Below are positions 27,101 to 43,778 of a stretch of DNA of 64,000 bases, in pieces. Position 1 is the stretch's first letter. Every line of letters starts with the position of its first letter. The notes below the pieces were generated by a model, which searched no databases, had not been told where the DNA came from, and worked only from the letters and a program-made list of their open reading frames with translations. Source of the stretch: Ficedula albicollis (Eukaryota > Chordata > Aves > Passeriformes > Muscicapidae); NCBI RefSeq assembly GCF_000247815.1, contig NC_021677.1:37437424-37501423 (forward strand), read 5' to 3'. The position numbers and the translations under genes are program-made.

Positions 27101-28500
27101 TAACTATGGCCACGGATCTGACAAGTGTGTAGGTGTTCAAAGGTTTGCAAGTTAAAATGATGAAGTCTTTGATGAATTTTTGATGGATGAATTTTTAACA
27201 CAAGTCGACCTTTCTCCTTTGAGGCTGCATGCTAGATTAATTGATAAATAGTGAGACTGAGCAATGTTCGGATCTCCTAAGCAAACAAGTAGAAAAATCC
27301 ATAAAAATCTGCCGTCTGGCTTCTCAGATCTACTTAAAAAGAAAGAAGGTAAAATTTAATGTGGCTTTTGATTTTGGAGGTTTTCCCCTCACAAAAGTAG
27401 TGTCCTTTTTTTAGACATTGTAACCGTTATTATTGGTCTTGAAGTTCCTGTACTCTCAGTTCAGAAACAATCTTTGCGAAAAGAAAATCTATGAATGGGA
27501 CAGCAGAAAGCAAAAGGAAAAGCAAAGAAAAGAGAAAATATCAAGTCAAAAAGTTGTCTCAAAAGAAAAGAAATCCCCAAAGATAACAAAATGTAGTGTA
27601 GAAATTAGAGGTAAACTTATTAACATACTTTCATTATCAATTTTTCAGAACTAATTGAATTAGTCTTAGAAGGTTGAGTGAGGATTTTTTTCTTCTTTTA
27701 ATTTACATCTATGGAAGCATTAGCTCTCTTGCTCCATTTGTTTATATTTTGGATCCACTATACTGAAAAAATATCCAGTTTCATGCATATTTGTGAACTC
27801 TCTAGAGCATAACCTTTAGAAAAACAGAACAACAACAAAAAAATTGACAATCGCAAGCCTTAGGCTCATGCTACCACCAGTGGTGATGTTTGACTTCCAA
27901 AACTGGTCTTTTTAACTGTAATATGTGCAATTATGGAGTGCAGGTTAGTCTCCTTTACTTCCTTCATATTTCCTGTAGTATAAATAATGTTTTTGGAGTC
28001 TGAAAATGTGCACTGCTGTTCAGATTAATATCCACCTGGATTGAACAGTGTTTCTGAGATGCCACTATTAACTTCTGAAAAAAACATCAGGAACAAGAGG
28101 AGTCATATAGAGTAAAACCAATAAATATTCCAAATAATTGGGTCACTTAAATATTGATGCTATTCCATTCTTTGAACTTCTAATGAAGCTTAATTGTTCC
28201 ACAGCATCAGTGAAATGAAAAAAGGTTTTTATATGACAGAACATGGCTTTTGGGTGGTCACCTAGGTAGAGCAGGATATTACCTTAATGAATTGCCCAGG
28301 CATTAATAGTCAGGTTTTAAATGTACTTGTTTTAAATGGGCCCTCATTGTTTTCACTGGTCAGCTTGAAGCCCCAGAAAAGATTCTGAAGCATGTGGCTT
28401 TGAGGGAACAGGTAACTGATTATTCCTGTAATAGATCAGAATTTATAAGTATTTGTATTAGTCAAATTTTCATAATCATCCACTACATTTTGTGATATAA
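24141..28500. other. Unannotated intronic sequence, possibly with a regulatory core
   Basis: No exon or transposon recognised. The part from about 25190 to 25680 has the look of a conserved developmental enhancer and is listed separately. Elsewhere this is ordinary AT-rich intron with short T runs (for example about 26199-26210). A purine-rich patch lies at 27509-27570 (AAAG/GAAAA units), inside a 73-codon lysine-rich frame that I consider chance. Confidence 0.5.
25190..25680. promoter_or_regulatory. Candidate conserved intronic enhancer
   Basis: About 490 bases of balanced, high-complexity sequence without repeats or homopolymers. It is dense in sites resembling homeodomain and PBX/MEIS-type motifs: CAATTGATTGG near 25401, AATTACTTCATTCC near 25522, TTTAATTGATAA near 25566, and further TAAT/ATTA cores. 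NPAS3 introns are known to be rich in deeply conserved non-coding elements, many active as developmental enhancers. Here I see only sequence texture and motifs; conservation is not tested. Confidence 0.28.
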
Positions 28501-28562
28501 ATACATAAATTATGTATTAATAAATAATATTAATACATAAATTATGTATTAATAAATAGGTT
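28501..28562. repeat. AT-rich palindromic unit, duplicated (period 32 bp)
   Basis: The near-palindrome ATACATAAATTATGTAT, followed by TAATAAATA, occurs at 28501 and again at 28533. Each copy could fold into a short hairpin, and the two copies could also pair with each other. It is composed only of A, T and a few C and G. It may be a simple AT-rich replication-slippage product; no function is evident. Confidence 0.85.
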
Positions 28563-29828
28563 ATTAATATCAGAGAAAGTTGATTTAAATACAAAAATGT
28601 CCAAAGTATGGTAATATTATGTCATACCAGATTAGTATGGAAAAAAAGAGGATCTTTCATGTATTACTTATATAGCATTGTACAAATTCACAACTCTGGA
28701 CTCAGGAGCAGCATAAATTTAGTGCTTTATGTAATGCTCACTAGCAAGTAAGCCTGCTTGTGTTCTTTATATTGGGAAACACTGTACACAAAGGGATGTA
28801 TATAATTTAAAGTCTCTTTCAGATGGCTGAAGGGGCTGGATCACTTATCTCCAGGTTTTTTTTGTAGCAGTTTCATTGTGTACTCTAATGTTGCATAACC
28901 TTTTCTTATATCTGATTTCTTTTCTGTGAAATGGTTGTAGCATTCATCTGACTTTGTCCTTTAGAGAGCTAGATGCTGTTTATAGTGTTTTCGATCCTTG
29001 ACTTTAAAATTCTAGACTAATAGAAAAATACACACAGAGACATATTGCTGCATTCTCTATAAAGCCTGATATAAGCATCATTAGGTATTAAGTGTTATTT
29101 TTATACTATATCTGGAGTTGCTGCTACTAATCCATATTGTTGTTAGGGGCTCAAGAAATTCACTAACTCAGTAACAGCTGGGTTAACAAGTATGAAATTG
29201 TTTAGTAATATAAGAAAAAGTGCTCTGTTCTGGTATACTTTTACATTTCTAAAATTTCTGCTGAAATCAGGGAGGATTTCAATGCCATTCTCAGAAATGC
29301 TGTGCTTTCTTTGTGAGAGTTTGCCATACTTCTGTGCTTGTGAAGCAGGAAAGTGAATGGAAATGTGCTCGTGAATGGAAATGAGCAATAGTTATGATAG
29401 CCCAACACAGATAAGCTGGCCATTGGCTCAAGCCACTGTATCTCGAGTTCAGCAGTCCATCTGTCCCTCAAACCTTGTTTTATGGCTGCTGCTTCCAATC
29501 CAATCTCTATTTGTGACAAGTCCAATGAAGGTACCATAAATCCCAGCAGTGCTGTTATGTGGGGCTGAGCAGAGGGAGACTGATATTCTGAGAAGGTTTG
29601 CTTGGGGGGGTCTCACCTGCATCAAGTTTAAGGGAACAGTGTAGATGAAATTTAAATGTGAGCTGCTTTCCTAAAACTGGGCAAGTCTGTGAGGCACCTC
29701 TTTCCAAGCTATATTTTGAAACTGCAACCATGCGTTTCCCTCTTTTGATTCAAAATGCAAATTGAAATAATTAAATTATTTCACTGATTTTTCCTGCCCA
29801 AACTGAGACACAGAAGTGAGGTATTTTT

Positions 29829-29968
29829 ATGAACCTGAGTTGGTTAGAGCATGGTGCTAATAACACCAACATCATGGACTCCATCCCCAGCTAGGCCACT
29901 AAATTAAGTGTTGGACTTGATGATCCTTGTGGGTCACTTCCAGCTCAGAATACTCTGTGATTCTGTGG
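29829..29968 (+). mobile_element. tRNA-Ile-derived SINE with CR1 tail (TguSINE1-like)
   Basis: The head (about 29836-29898) matches a tRNA-Ile(AAU) gene: the D-arm is 'gagttggttagagc', the anticodon arm is 'tggtgctaataacacca', and the T-arm with box B is degraded ('ggactccatccccagc'), ending 'taggcca'. Directly after comes a CR1-type 3' tail ('ttggacttgatgatcctt', 'gggtcacttccagctcag') ending in the octamer-like 'ctctgtgattctgtg'. This composition is that of TguSINE1, a SINE known from songbirds and mobilised by CR1 machinery. Mismatches in the acceptor and T arms show that it is a retroposed copy, not a working tRNA gene. It lies in sense orientation to NPAS3. Exact borders and target-site duplications are not resolved. 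Confidence 0.85.
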
Positions 29969-32900
29969 ACATATGCAAAAAACCCCTTGTCTAGGTCAGT
30001 GTATTTCTTGATATGCTGTAACATGTTTGATTGCCATTAAATGCTGCAAAAATTAGGATCTGTGATTGTCCCAACTTTAAAGTGACAGGTGTTAATTGGC
30101 CAGACATGAAGGTGTTGTGGGTGTGCACATAGATATGGATGCATGTATATGCTTATGAATGTAAAGTATATGATATTATGGGAAATAAAATATGGAGCAG
30201 GTTAAGCTTGGAATGACCACAAGCACAATGAAATCACAAGTGAGTTATGAGTACCAATAAAACTTTTATGCAACACCATATTATCATGTCTTCTGCATCT
30301 GCTGTGTCTTCAATAGAAAATCTACTTTAGAAATGTCATGTATACCACTTTAGAATTATATGGTAGTATTTATTGTACCCTTTCATCTGTAAAAGCCAGA
30401 CCCCCTTTATATCAGTCCATCTGGAAAGGCCCTAAAAGGAAAAATAAAATATATTTTAGAAACCATATCTAAAATAGCATTAGTGTTCAAGCCATTAAAT
30501 ATACTGTTTATATGGTACTGCTTCTCAGAATTATCAGGAGCTAGCAGCTGGAAACCTCTTAGTCTTCTTTACTGGACTCTCTATATGGAAATTCTGTGAG
30601 AAATATCTTCTTAAGGGAATGCATGGAATTCCACCATTGTATGACAACATCATCCTTTCACATTGTACAGTGATTCACCCTGATCCAATTGTCTTAGCTT
30701 CTACCCCTTCTCCACAGGAGGCAAAGAGGGAGCAATATTTATATCACTTGGGTATATTTCCCACTGTTACTCTCTTTTTGGTACTGTGGATAATATCTGT
30801 AGATTTTCTTGACTGTTGAGGATCTTCTCTGTCATTTGAGAACTCTTAAACGTGGTGTTGCTTTCTTGGTGCTTTCTGACTGTTTTTGAAAGCCACTTAG
30901 TAAACGTGTATAGTTTCTCACATTTTAATTTTCATATTAGCAGAAGAGTCTGTTTTTTGGAGTTTTTTCATCCTGATACTTAAATTCATTTATGTTCCAA
31001 GAACCACCTCTAGTCCCAGGTGTCATGTGACAGGAACCAGGATGAATTTTGGCCCTGTGTCAGCATCACTGCTTTCTGTTGGGAACTTCACACTCGTCTT
31101 TCCTAGCATCCTCTTGGGATTATTAGTGCCAGTACTTTGCTTTATTAAGAGCATCTGACAGTGAAGCTGATGTTGCCTATCAGAATCACAGGTGCCAGAG
31201 AGGATTAACAGCCATGTTTAGGTCGTATCTAATGAATTCTTGCATCCTGCTGAGGAAATCACTGCTCCCAAATTAAGGACCCATTTTATCAGCATAACTG
31301 CAGTGTCCAACAGTACAGTGTATTTCCCTAGTGGAATTACATAGAGTAGAAATTAGGACTTGTGTGCACATAACAGCAGACACTCTTTCTTAATTTAGCT
31401 TAATGGCACTGATGCCAAGCGTGCTCCAAGTTAAAAATTCCTTGACTTGATTCACCCATGAAGCTTCCACAAATGACAGTATGTTGGGAGAAATGGTTGG
31501 GAGAAAAAGTGAATTATGCTCAATACTGGTTCTCGAGAGTTTCTTTATCATGTCCGCTCCCCATGCCTGTTACATTTTTGGTTTTATAACCATACAACAA
31601 TTTTGTTTGAATAACCATAGGCAGCTTTCGAATAATTCTGTTTGCAGATCACAAGTAGCCTCACTTTGCAGCTTAACTGACTTCCACTGCAAACTGTTTC
31701 TGATCCAGTAATGTTTTACATAAGTTTACATTCCAGTATATTGTTCAGTTTCAGCAATCTTCTGAAGCCTCTACAGGATGTGAAAACACTGGATTTAGAC
31801 TTTGGTGTTTCTGAGGAATATTCTATCACTATTAAATTTCTATCATTTTTCAGTTTCAGAAGTTGCTGAGCTCTGTAATTTTTCTGATTTGTTTTACTAG
31901 GGATCTTTAAAAATCTCCCATTTTATGTAGGGGTCCTTTGGAAAGAAGGCATGAACCTCAGTGCGGACTTTCAGAACAGATCTACAATCTCAAATCTTCT
32001 GCTAATTTGATTTGGGGACTTGAATTCTCAGGCTTGGCTTCTGGGGAAACAAAAAGGTGGTGGCAGGCAGAAAAGGCCATGTCTTGTGCCATGAAATTGA
32101 TCTTTTGCTTGGAAGCAAATGTGCAGAGACATTTGCCTGCGTTTTCCTCATGTTGTTGTATATATTTAACTTTTAGAGGGCATACTACTTCCTTGGAATT
32201 CACTGGGCAGTTCATACCTCACAGAGTTGTAGCTTCCATATGTCTGTGTATACATCAAGTACTTTTATCTATTTAATGCACCTTTTGAGGCATTTTCCAC
32301 ATCCATGATGGTAGGTATCTAAAATTTGAAATTCGAGAGAGATGCATCTACAATGAGCATTGTGAAATCTTACTTTTCAGGTATTTTTTTCCTAGAATGT
32401 AATTTACAAATCAACATACTGGCATTCCAGATAGAGTTTATAAAACCAAGTATGTACTTTACTGTATAATTTAGAAGGATTCTGTATCTTTACCTGTGGG
32501 TTAGGATGTGCTGTTTCCTCCTGTATCTTTATCTCACCCTTCCTATTTCGTAGCCAGACTCTCTTTTTAAATGTAACTGCTATTGGTATAGAATTGGGTA
32601 GAGAATGTAACATGTTAACCATACTAAGGGAACTGTCATGGAGAGATTTCATTTGCGTGTCAAGGGCTCATGCCCTTTCAAGTCTGACGTGGCAGAGATG
32701 GCTACAAAAGTGCAGGTGGTTATGAATATTAAAACAATAAAAACTGTGTAGTTTATCCCCAAATTATAAAAACAGGTAAATAGAGCTCTTAGCTTCATGG
32801 TGTTTTAACTTCATACCTCAATTCTACTGATTTGCTTCATATGCCAGAGTGCTTTTATAGATCTTGACATTTTTTGTTGATAAATCCAAGGTTTCAGGAA

Positions 32901-34074
32901 GGGTTGTGGAAGCTGGAGAGAAGCATTTGTTGTTCCATTATATACCAGTTTTATTCTAGCTCTGTGGTAAACCGATGAATAGCTAATGGAATTGTGGCTT
33001 TAACATCATCAAATGAGTAGATAAACAAATGAAGCAAAGATAGACAAACCCTTAATGAGGTGCAAAGGCAGTTTCTACTCACCTTGCACAGTGATGGACA
33101 GACATCAGCATCAGTACCAACCTGTATCCATCAAGGCAGATGTATTGTGAAGGTTATAATATACTAAGCTGAACAATGCTCTGTGTAAATAAAAGAAAAT
33201 AAGCCCCCAGGTGTTAACCACTGTCATCCCACTGCATTCAGGAGTTTTACACCAATTAAACAAATAGAGCAGGAGGCAATTTTGAGTTATTTTCATGTGT
33301 TCTGTATTGGTGGTAGCAAATGATACACTGATAGAGCAGGACTAAATTAATGTCTTTGCATTTCTGATGGCTCAATGTAAAGCAGAAAGTCCTTTCTCAT
33401 CAAAAAGTAGTCAGTCTGCCATGTATGTGGTAGTGAATTACAATCAGAAATGTGAATCACATAACTGTATTAACAGCTTTCTCACCCCACTGACAAAGGT
33501 TACTGCTTCCACTACAAAGGCGGTTGAACAGCTCCTAAAGAACAGCTCCATGAAATACAGGAAGTTTTACATTATTACACCAGACTTAAACTTGTGTCTC
33601 AGCAGTTAGTGTACAACCTGTTTGGTCATCTTGGCTGCACTGCAGCCCGTCAGATGTGACAAACACTTGAATCATCTGCTTTTAACCTTCTCCCAAGAGT
33701 CAGAATTTGACAAAAATTAAGGCAAAATTGACTTACAGTGAGTCAGAAGAAGCAGTGGCACCTAGACAGGTAAACCCCACATGTACACAGTAGTCTCTTG
33801 GGATTTTTTTCTTGACACTGACAGTGGACAAAGGAAAGGCAGGCTAGAAAGAGAGTGGCTAAAGTGAGTTGAGTAGTTACATAATATGTTGGCTACCACT
33901 GAAACTCAAATATTATTGCTAGTTTTAATTATTCAAGTGTGGAGTACCATTTTATATATCCTGAAGTCAGTAGATCCATGTGCAACAGCATTTTGAAAAT
34001 GCGGTAATTTGAAGAGAAGGCCAGCAGTGAAAAAGTAAATTGGTATAATATGACAGAACAGTAATATTGATGAA
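29969..34074. other. Unannotated intronic sequence before the NPAS3 exon
   Basis: AT-rich unique DNA. No further exon, RNA gene or transposon was recognised. Small open frames (up to 112 codons, at 31938-32276) have no recognisable domain. Confidence 0.5.
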
Positions 34075-34101
34075 TGTCCTCCTTTCTTTATTTTCTTTCA
34101 G
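34075..34101 (+). promoter_or_regulatory. NPAS3: Splice acceptor: pyrimidine tract and AG
   Basis: The bases before the exon are almost all T and C (cctcctttctttattttctt), ending TTCAG at 34097-34101. The reading frame crosses the junction with the exon's first base as the third position of a codon, so the intron is phase 2. This fits the known protein, where the residue before the LQALRKE segment would be completed by this T. Confidence 0.92.
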
Positions 34102-34346
34102 TTTACAAGCTTTGAGGAAGGAAAAGTCCCGAGATGCTGCTCGCTCTCGCCGGGGAAAGGAGAATTTTGAATTCTATGAGTTGGCAAAGTTGTTGCCGCT
34201 GCCTGCAGCCATTACCAGCCAGCTGGACAAGGCATCCATCATCCGACTTACAATTAGCTACCTGAAAATGAGGGACTTCGCTAATCAAGGTGATCCTCCA
34301 TGGAACTTGAGGATGGAAGGACCTCCACCTAATACATCAGTAAAAG
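34102..34346 (+). CDS. NPAS3: NPAS3 coding exon: basic helix-loop-helix region
   Basis: This 245-bp internal exon encodes 81 complete residues, starting [10 protein letters not shown] and ending PPPNTSVK, plus one split codon at each end. NPAS3 is a class I bHLH-PAS transcription factor that works in the nucleus, pairs with ARNT-type partners and acts in brain development. Within the exon peptide, residues about 6-20 ([15 protein letters not shown]) are the DNA-contacting basic region, about 21-34 ([14 protein letters not shown]) helix 1, 35-44 the loop, and 45-60 ([14 protein letters not shown]) helix 2. Residues 61-81 are the linker toward PAS-A. The segment [16 protein letters not shown] separates it from SIM1/SIM2, whose bHLH is similar, and from the HIF-alpha proteins. 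NPAS1 is the closest alternative but should differ more here. The frame is intact with no stop or shift. The PAS domains and C-terminus are outside the window. Confidence 0.97.
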
Positions 34347-34352
34347 GTATGG
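34347..34352 (+). promoter_or_regulatory. NPAS3: Splice donor GTATGG
   Basis: The exon ends AAAAG and the intron starts GTATGG. This leaves one base (G) of the next codon on this side, a phase 1 intron. In the known protein the next residue is Val, consistent with a codon beginning with G. Reading through instead would hit a stop after only a few codons (Gly-Met-Glu-stop), so splicing here is required. Confidence 0.92.
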
Positions 34353-38786
<4,434 letters not shown>

Positions 38787-41591
38787 CCATTGAAGTGAGG
38801 TGCTATTTTCTCTCTTTGGAGATACAAGTTGTTTTGCAAGGCCATGAGTCTTATTTCCTGTTGTATGATATGATATTGTGGAAACAAGAGTATGTAAGAC
38901 AACTTTGGGTATGTCAAGCTAAAAGTGGGTTTATAATTTTTATTTTTCTAAGCCAAAACTTTACATTTTATGCTACATAAATAAAAAACTTCTTACTTCT
39001 GCTGTGAGAGAAGAGTGAGAGATTGTAGCTGGGGAGTCAAAAAGGACTTCAGTAAATAGTACTGGCTGACTGGTAGGTTGTGTAAAGAATGTCACTTTTA
39101 GTTTAGCCATCTCAACTTTTAATGTTCCATGTTCTGCAATTAGGTAGTTTTTCGCATTCATATTCTGGAATTAATACCTATCAGTAGGAGGAGAAATAAG
39201 ATTCTCTCAGAAGTATTTGTGGTGTATTGCAATATTTTTATCCAAATTATTCCTGTTCAATGCAAGTAAATACAGCTCTGAAAAGCTCCTTGCCATAAAG
39301 CACTCAATGTTACTTCAAGTTTGCATTGGTAGAGAGATTTTTAAAAAAATTGATAAGCACAAGAAGAAAAATCACACTTTAAACCAAAATTGCACATTTT
39401 TCCTTCAAACTGGCATGTTTTTCAAAGGTTCCATTCTCTAAATAAACAAGGTATGTAAGTCTAGAAAAAGAACTTGATGTCATACTTCAGGGCTTGGGGT
39501 TGAGGAAATAAGTCCAGGACTTTGAATTGTCTGGGAAAGAAAACAAGCAATAATGATAATTGGAAAATATGGTAATTGTTATCCCAAATGTCAAGTGGAA
39601 TTACTTTCATTAATTTAAATATCTTTTTCTAATATTTTTTGTGCTAGATATGTATGCATTTATAAGAGATGAATAAGTTCTCTTCTGCATGACCTCATTG
39701 TAGAAACACTTTAAATAACATTACCTGTTGTTAGCCTTTTATATTTTAAATGGAGTGTTGTCTTCTGAGCAGGAAGTGCAAGACAGTGCAAGCCTTTCCC
39801 TGCTAAAACCCACAAGCCTTCCAGTAAGACCAGCCTTCTGTTCCGAGCCTTTATACAATTCTGTCTCAGGGAAACCATCTATAAGGGAAAAGTAAGAATT
39901 ACTTTCTTCCACAGTGTTTTTGGCCTAAGACATTGTTTTTCAAAGTTTGATGTGAAAAAGTCAATCAGATGAAAACAGGAAAGTGCAGATGAATTGGTGG
40001 TATTTCTTGATATGAAAAGATCCTTTGTGTAGAATTTCTGCTCTTGTGTTGGAGAATTCAGATAGCTCTGTAATTTATTTGTCCCTGCCTTGCAGGCATT
40101 GTTCTTATGAGAATCTGATCCCTGTTTATATATATAGGCTACTATTGTGCTCTGACTATCTGTATCAACCACTGATTGTAAACTTAATGTTTATCCATTG
40201 TAAACCTGTTTTTGTGGCAGTGCAGCCACAGGAAGATGTACCTTAGTCTTTGACCTTTTGCATGAGTTAAAGATGGTTAGTTGTTTGTTTGTTTTTTTTT
40301 TTATGTAACAGAAACCAGGTGCTGAAAATTTCAGGAGGTCAATGGTAAAACATGACTGTTCTCTGTGAGAGTTATTGATGGCTTTCTGGTATGAAAGACA
40401 TGGGACCCAAAATGAGGTAGCTCCATTTGAATCTCATTGTCATAGACAAGGTGAATTGAATATGGGACTGAGTTAGTGATTGCCTGGTGGCAAATGATCA
40501 TGACCTGATTGACTTCAAATTTGGCAAATGGAGGAGGGCAACAACAAATATACTTAATGCATTTGAGGGACTAATTGCCTAGTGGGGAAACTTATGGGTG
40601 AAACTGATTGTGAGGAAAAAAATTGATGGAAAAAATTAGAATAAAAGTTAGAACTAGAACACCTAAATAAAAAAGTATGAGATTACAATTTCCTATGGAC
40701 CTGAAAACTCTAAAACTGTGTCCTTTTCCGGAATGACAGTGAAATAATTAACTTGAAAAAATATATATATGTGTATTTATAGAAAACTTAGGGAATTAAA
40801 GGGAAATATATAGCAAGATAAACTACAATGTCCAAGGTGCAGAATGTTGGCAAAGACAAGTAGAGATGTTAAGAAAAAAAATATAATGGGATTAGAAAAA
40901 TTCAAGAAAAAATGGGTTTATGCGTATTAGAAATGCTAAATAATTCTGGCAACAGTATTATGCTCTTTAGCAGTAAGGTATAATAAAACTAGTAATGATG
41001 CAGAAAAGGCAGAAGAGCTTGATAAGGTTTGTTTAAGTGCTTGCTTGTGCAGAATCAATTCTACACGTCTTTGGAGTTCAGGTTACAATACAATACCATT
41101 TTCAGGATAATCCCTACTTTGTAAGTGCTGGTGATGTGAAGTTTACAGTACTGAGCTGTTTCAGCCTCAAAGCATTATAGGCAGAATATTGGGAAATTTC
41201 CTGCACTAAAGGGATAAAAGTAAGGTTGTTATATTTTTCAACAAACATGGATAAATGTAAAGTAATTTTTATCAAGCAGCCCTAGCTTAAATGCCTGGAA
41301 TTGCAAGTCCAGTTAACTAGGATATGTATTGTATACTGAAGTATTTGTAAGTATCATAACAATTATGGTTTTAAAATACTGTAAGAATATTATATTGGCA
41401 GAACCAAGTTAAACACATTAACTCTATAATTAATTGATCTTGGAAAGCAGTTTGAACTGAGAGTTACTATTAAGAAAAGAGTATCTGTTTTTCTTCAGAA
41501 ACTACTCTGGGTATGATAATCAAGAAACTGGAAATAAATAAGGCTTGAATGCAGATTTAAAATTTTCAAATTACAATGATGTTTGGATCAA
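38787..41591. other. Unannotated intronic sequence
   Basis: AT-rich unique DNA. No exon, RNA gene or transposon is recognised. Small open frames up to 97 codons have no recognisable domain. A short A/TA run lies near 40757-40772. Confidence 0.5.
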
Positions 41592-41949
41592 AGACAACAA
41601 TCTATGTAGCTTAGCAATTCAAACCTAAAAATTTTTGGTTCAATATAAGACTGTTGTTGTTGATGTTGTAGTTATTATTATTATAGACAACAATCTATGT
41701 ATCTTAGCAATTCAAACCTAAAAACTTTTGGTTCAATATAAGAATGTTGTTGTTGATGTTGTAGTTATTATTATTAATAATACTATGACTACTACTGCTA
41801 CCATTATTATTATTTTAATGTTTTCATTGCTGTCCTTAATGCTTGGCTACTGGAGTTAAAAGAATACTACTATGACTACTACTACTACCATTATTATTAT
41901 TTTAATGTTTTCATTGCTGTCCTTAATGCTTGGCTACTGGAGTTAAAAG
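41592..41949 (+). repeat. Two consecutive tandem duplications (93 bp x2, then 87 bp x2)
   Basis: First pair: 41592-41684 and 41685-41777, starting AGACAACAATCTATGTA and ending in GTAGTTATTATTATT, with about three substitutions. Second pair, immediately after: 41779-41862 and 41863-41949, containing CTACTACT and TTTTCATTGCTGTCC and ending GAGTTAAAAG, with one or two differences. The units end or begin in trinucleotide runs (TTG/TTA, ACT, ATT), which are natural places for slippage or misalignment. Two independent duplications side by side is unusual. Confidence 0.93.
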
Positions 41950-42908
41950 ATTTGGAAATGTTTTGTTTTTTTGTCCAGCAGAACAGAAATAATGGGAAAA
42001 GCATTTCAAGTTCAGATTTTTTTTTCTTTTTATGAAGAAAGGCATAAAAAGAACCTACCTGATCTTTCCAGTTCTGCTTGCAGAAATGATAGAATGATTT
42101 ACTTTCTCATGGTGCTTTATTTGTATCATAAAAAGTTCTATCCATCACTTCTGTGGAGACACAAAACATTTATTGCTGATAACAAATTAATACTTTTTCT
42201 AAAATGTTGTCAGTCAGATGTCAGTCCCTAGAAGAGTTGTTTATTGCTAGAACTCCACCTTGAAACTTAACAATTAAATAGGAAAACAACCAAACAGTAA
42301 GTGTTTAAAGAGCAAGGAAATAGAATAGGTGACTTTAGTGTCTTCTCACTCACAGCAACTACTGTATTTCCATTTTATTACACTGCAGTTCATCTTCCTT
42401 TCTCTTCTTGTGCTGTTACAATGACTTGGTCAATATTGCATATTCATTATGTTCTTTTAATACAATTTATTGTTCTTAGTCATTTGAGGATTTTTTGAGT
42501 CCAGATCTGAAACCCTAAATATGCAAAATGTCTTCCTCTTGTATTCAGCGTCCAGGACTATCTCCTCTTTGTAGTCCTGAATTTTTCTCTACATGTTTGC
42601 ATCTTTAATGCAACCTTTGTAATGAAAACAATCTGGTGAATAATATTAATATTTAAAAGAGATCCTAAAGTTTTTAACTTTTCACTTCATTCTTCCTTCC
42701 TTCAATGTGCATGTTTTTCTGTGTACAGTAGTCCTTAGCATGTCAATAAAAATTCACTCCCAAGTTGAGAACATACTTTCCTCTTTCCTGCTAAAAGGTG
42801 GTGAGTGTTGTCATTACAACTCATGGTTGAGAACATTGATGGTGTTGACTGAGTGTGTTTTGGAAAAAGCATGGGACTTGCAGAGGTAAATATATCAGGA
42901 TGACTAGA

Positions 42909-43185
42909 GTACTGATAGTTGCTTTGGCTCCAACATTAGCAATGATACTAAAATAAACCAGGGGAAACTTTCAAATTGAAACCAAGTTAATTTCTTATCC
43001 CTATAATGATATGGATTTTTATCCAGTAGAAATTTCTGTATAAAAGTCAGTGTACTGATAGTTGCTTTGGCTCCAACATTAGCAATGATACTAAAATAAA
43101 CCAGGGGAAACTTTCAAATTGAAACCAAGTTAATTTCTTGTCCCTATAATGATATCCAGTAGAAATTTCTGTATAAAAGTCAGTG
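42909..43185 (+). repeat. Tandem duplication, period about 143 bp
   Basis: The sequence starting GTACTGATAGTTGCTTTGG at 42909 recurs at 43052 and extends to GTCAGTG at 43185. The second copy lacks about 10 bases (the GGATTTTTAT part after GATAT) and has at least one substitution (CTTATCCC against CTTGTCCC). The copies abut. It is non-coding. Confidence 0.93.
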
Positions 43186-43778
43186 CCACAACATCTTCTT
43201 TTCCAAAGCTCTTAATAAAATGCTTCCATATGATTTTTACATTCATGTTTTATGTTGCATGGGTTAACACCAGGTGTTCTTTTTTAGAAGCATGAATATC
43301 TTAAATTATATGTGCAGTCTACATAACTTTTTTGAAATAATGCACGTGGTGGAGTTAGCCAATTACAGATGTGCAATGAATCTGGTGTGCCAAAAGCGCT
43401 TGTTCTGCTTTTTACTTGTAGTAATCAGGAACAGTAATCACCACTGTAGTTTTTGATATGTAAAATGAAAAATGCTGTTGCTGTCTGCAGATTGCATATC
43501 TGATGGAACTTCTATTTGTCTTTTTATTTGCCCTTTTCTAAACAGAAGGAAAGTGTCTTTGCTATGAAGAGTGTTTTGGACATGCCTCAGTCAGGCTTAA
43601 TATCGTAGTGCACCATTTTGCAGATGAAAGCAGTGGAGGAATTGGATCTTGTGGTTGGATTTAACAGTTTCAGTATAGCATTCATACCTTAGTGTCCTCA
43701 GCTGGGCAGAGGATGTAAGGACATACATAAAGCCCTGCTAAATTCAATGGAGCTCAGTCTTCTGTTATTGGAGCTTAC

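Noticed and set aside
29836..29898. A functional tRNA-Ile gene
   Set aside because: The acceptor and T arms are degraded and a CR1 tail follows directly, so it is the head of a SINE.
34103..34288. Minus-strand frame of 61 codons over the NPAS3 exon
   Set aside because: Antisense shadow of the bHLH exon.
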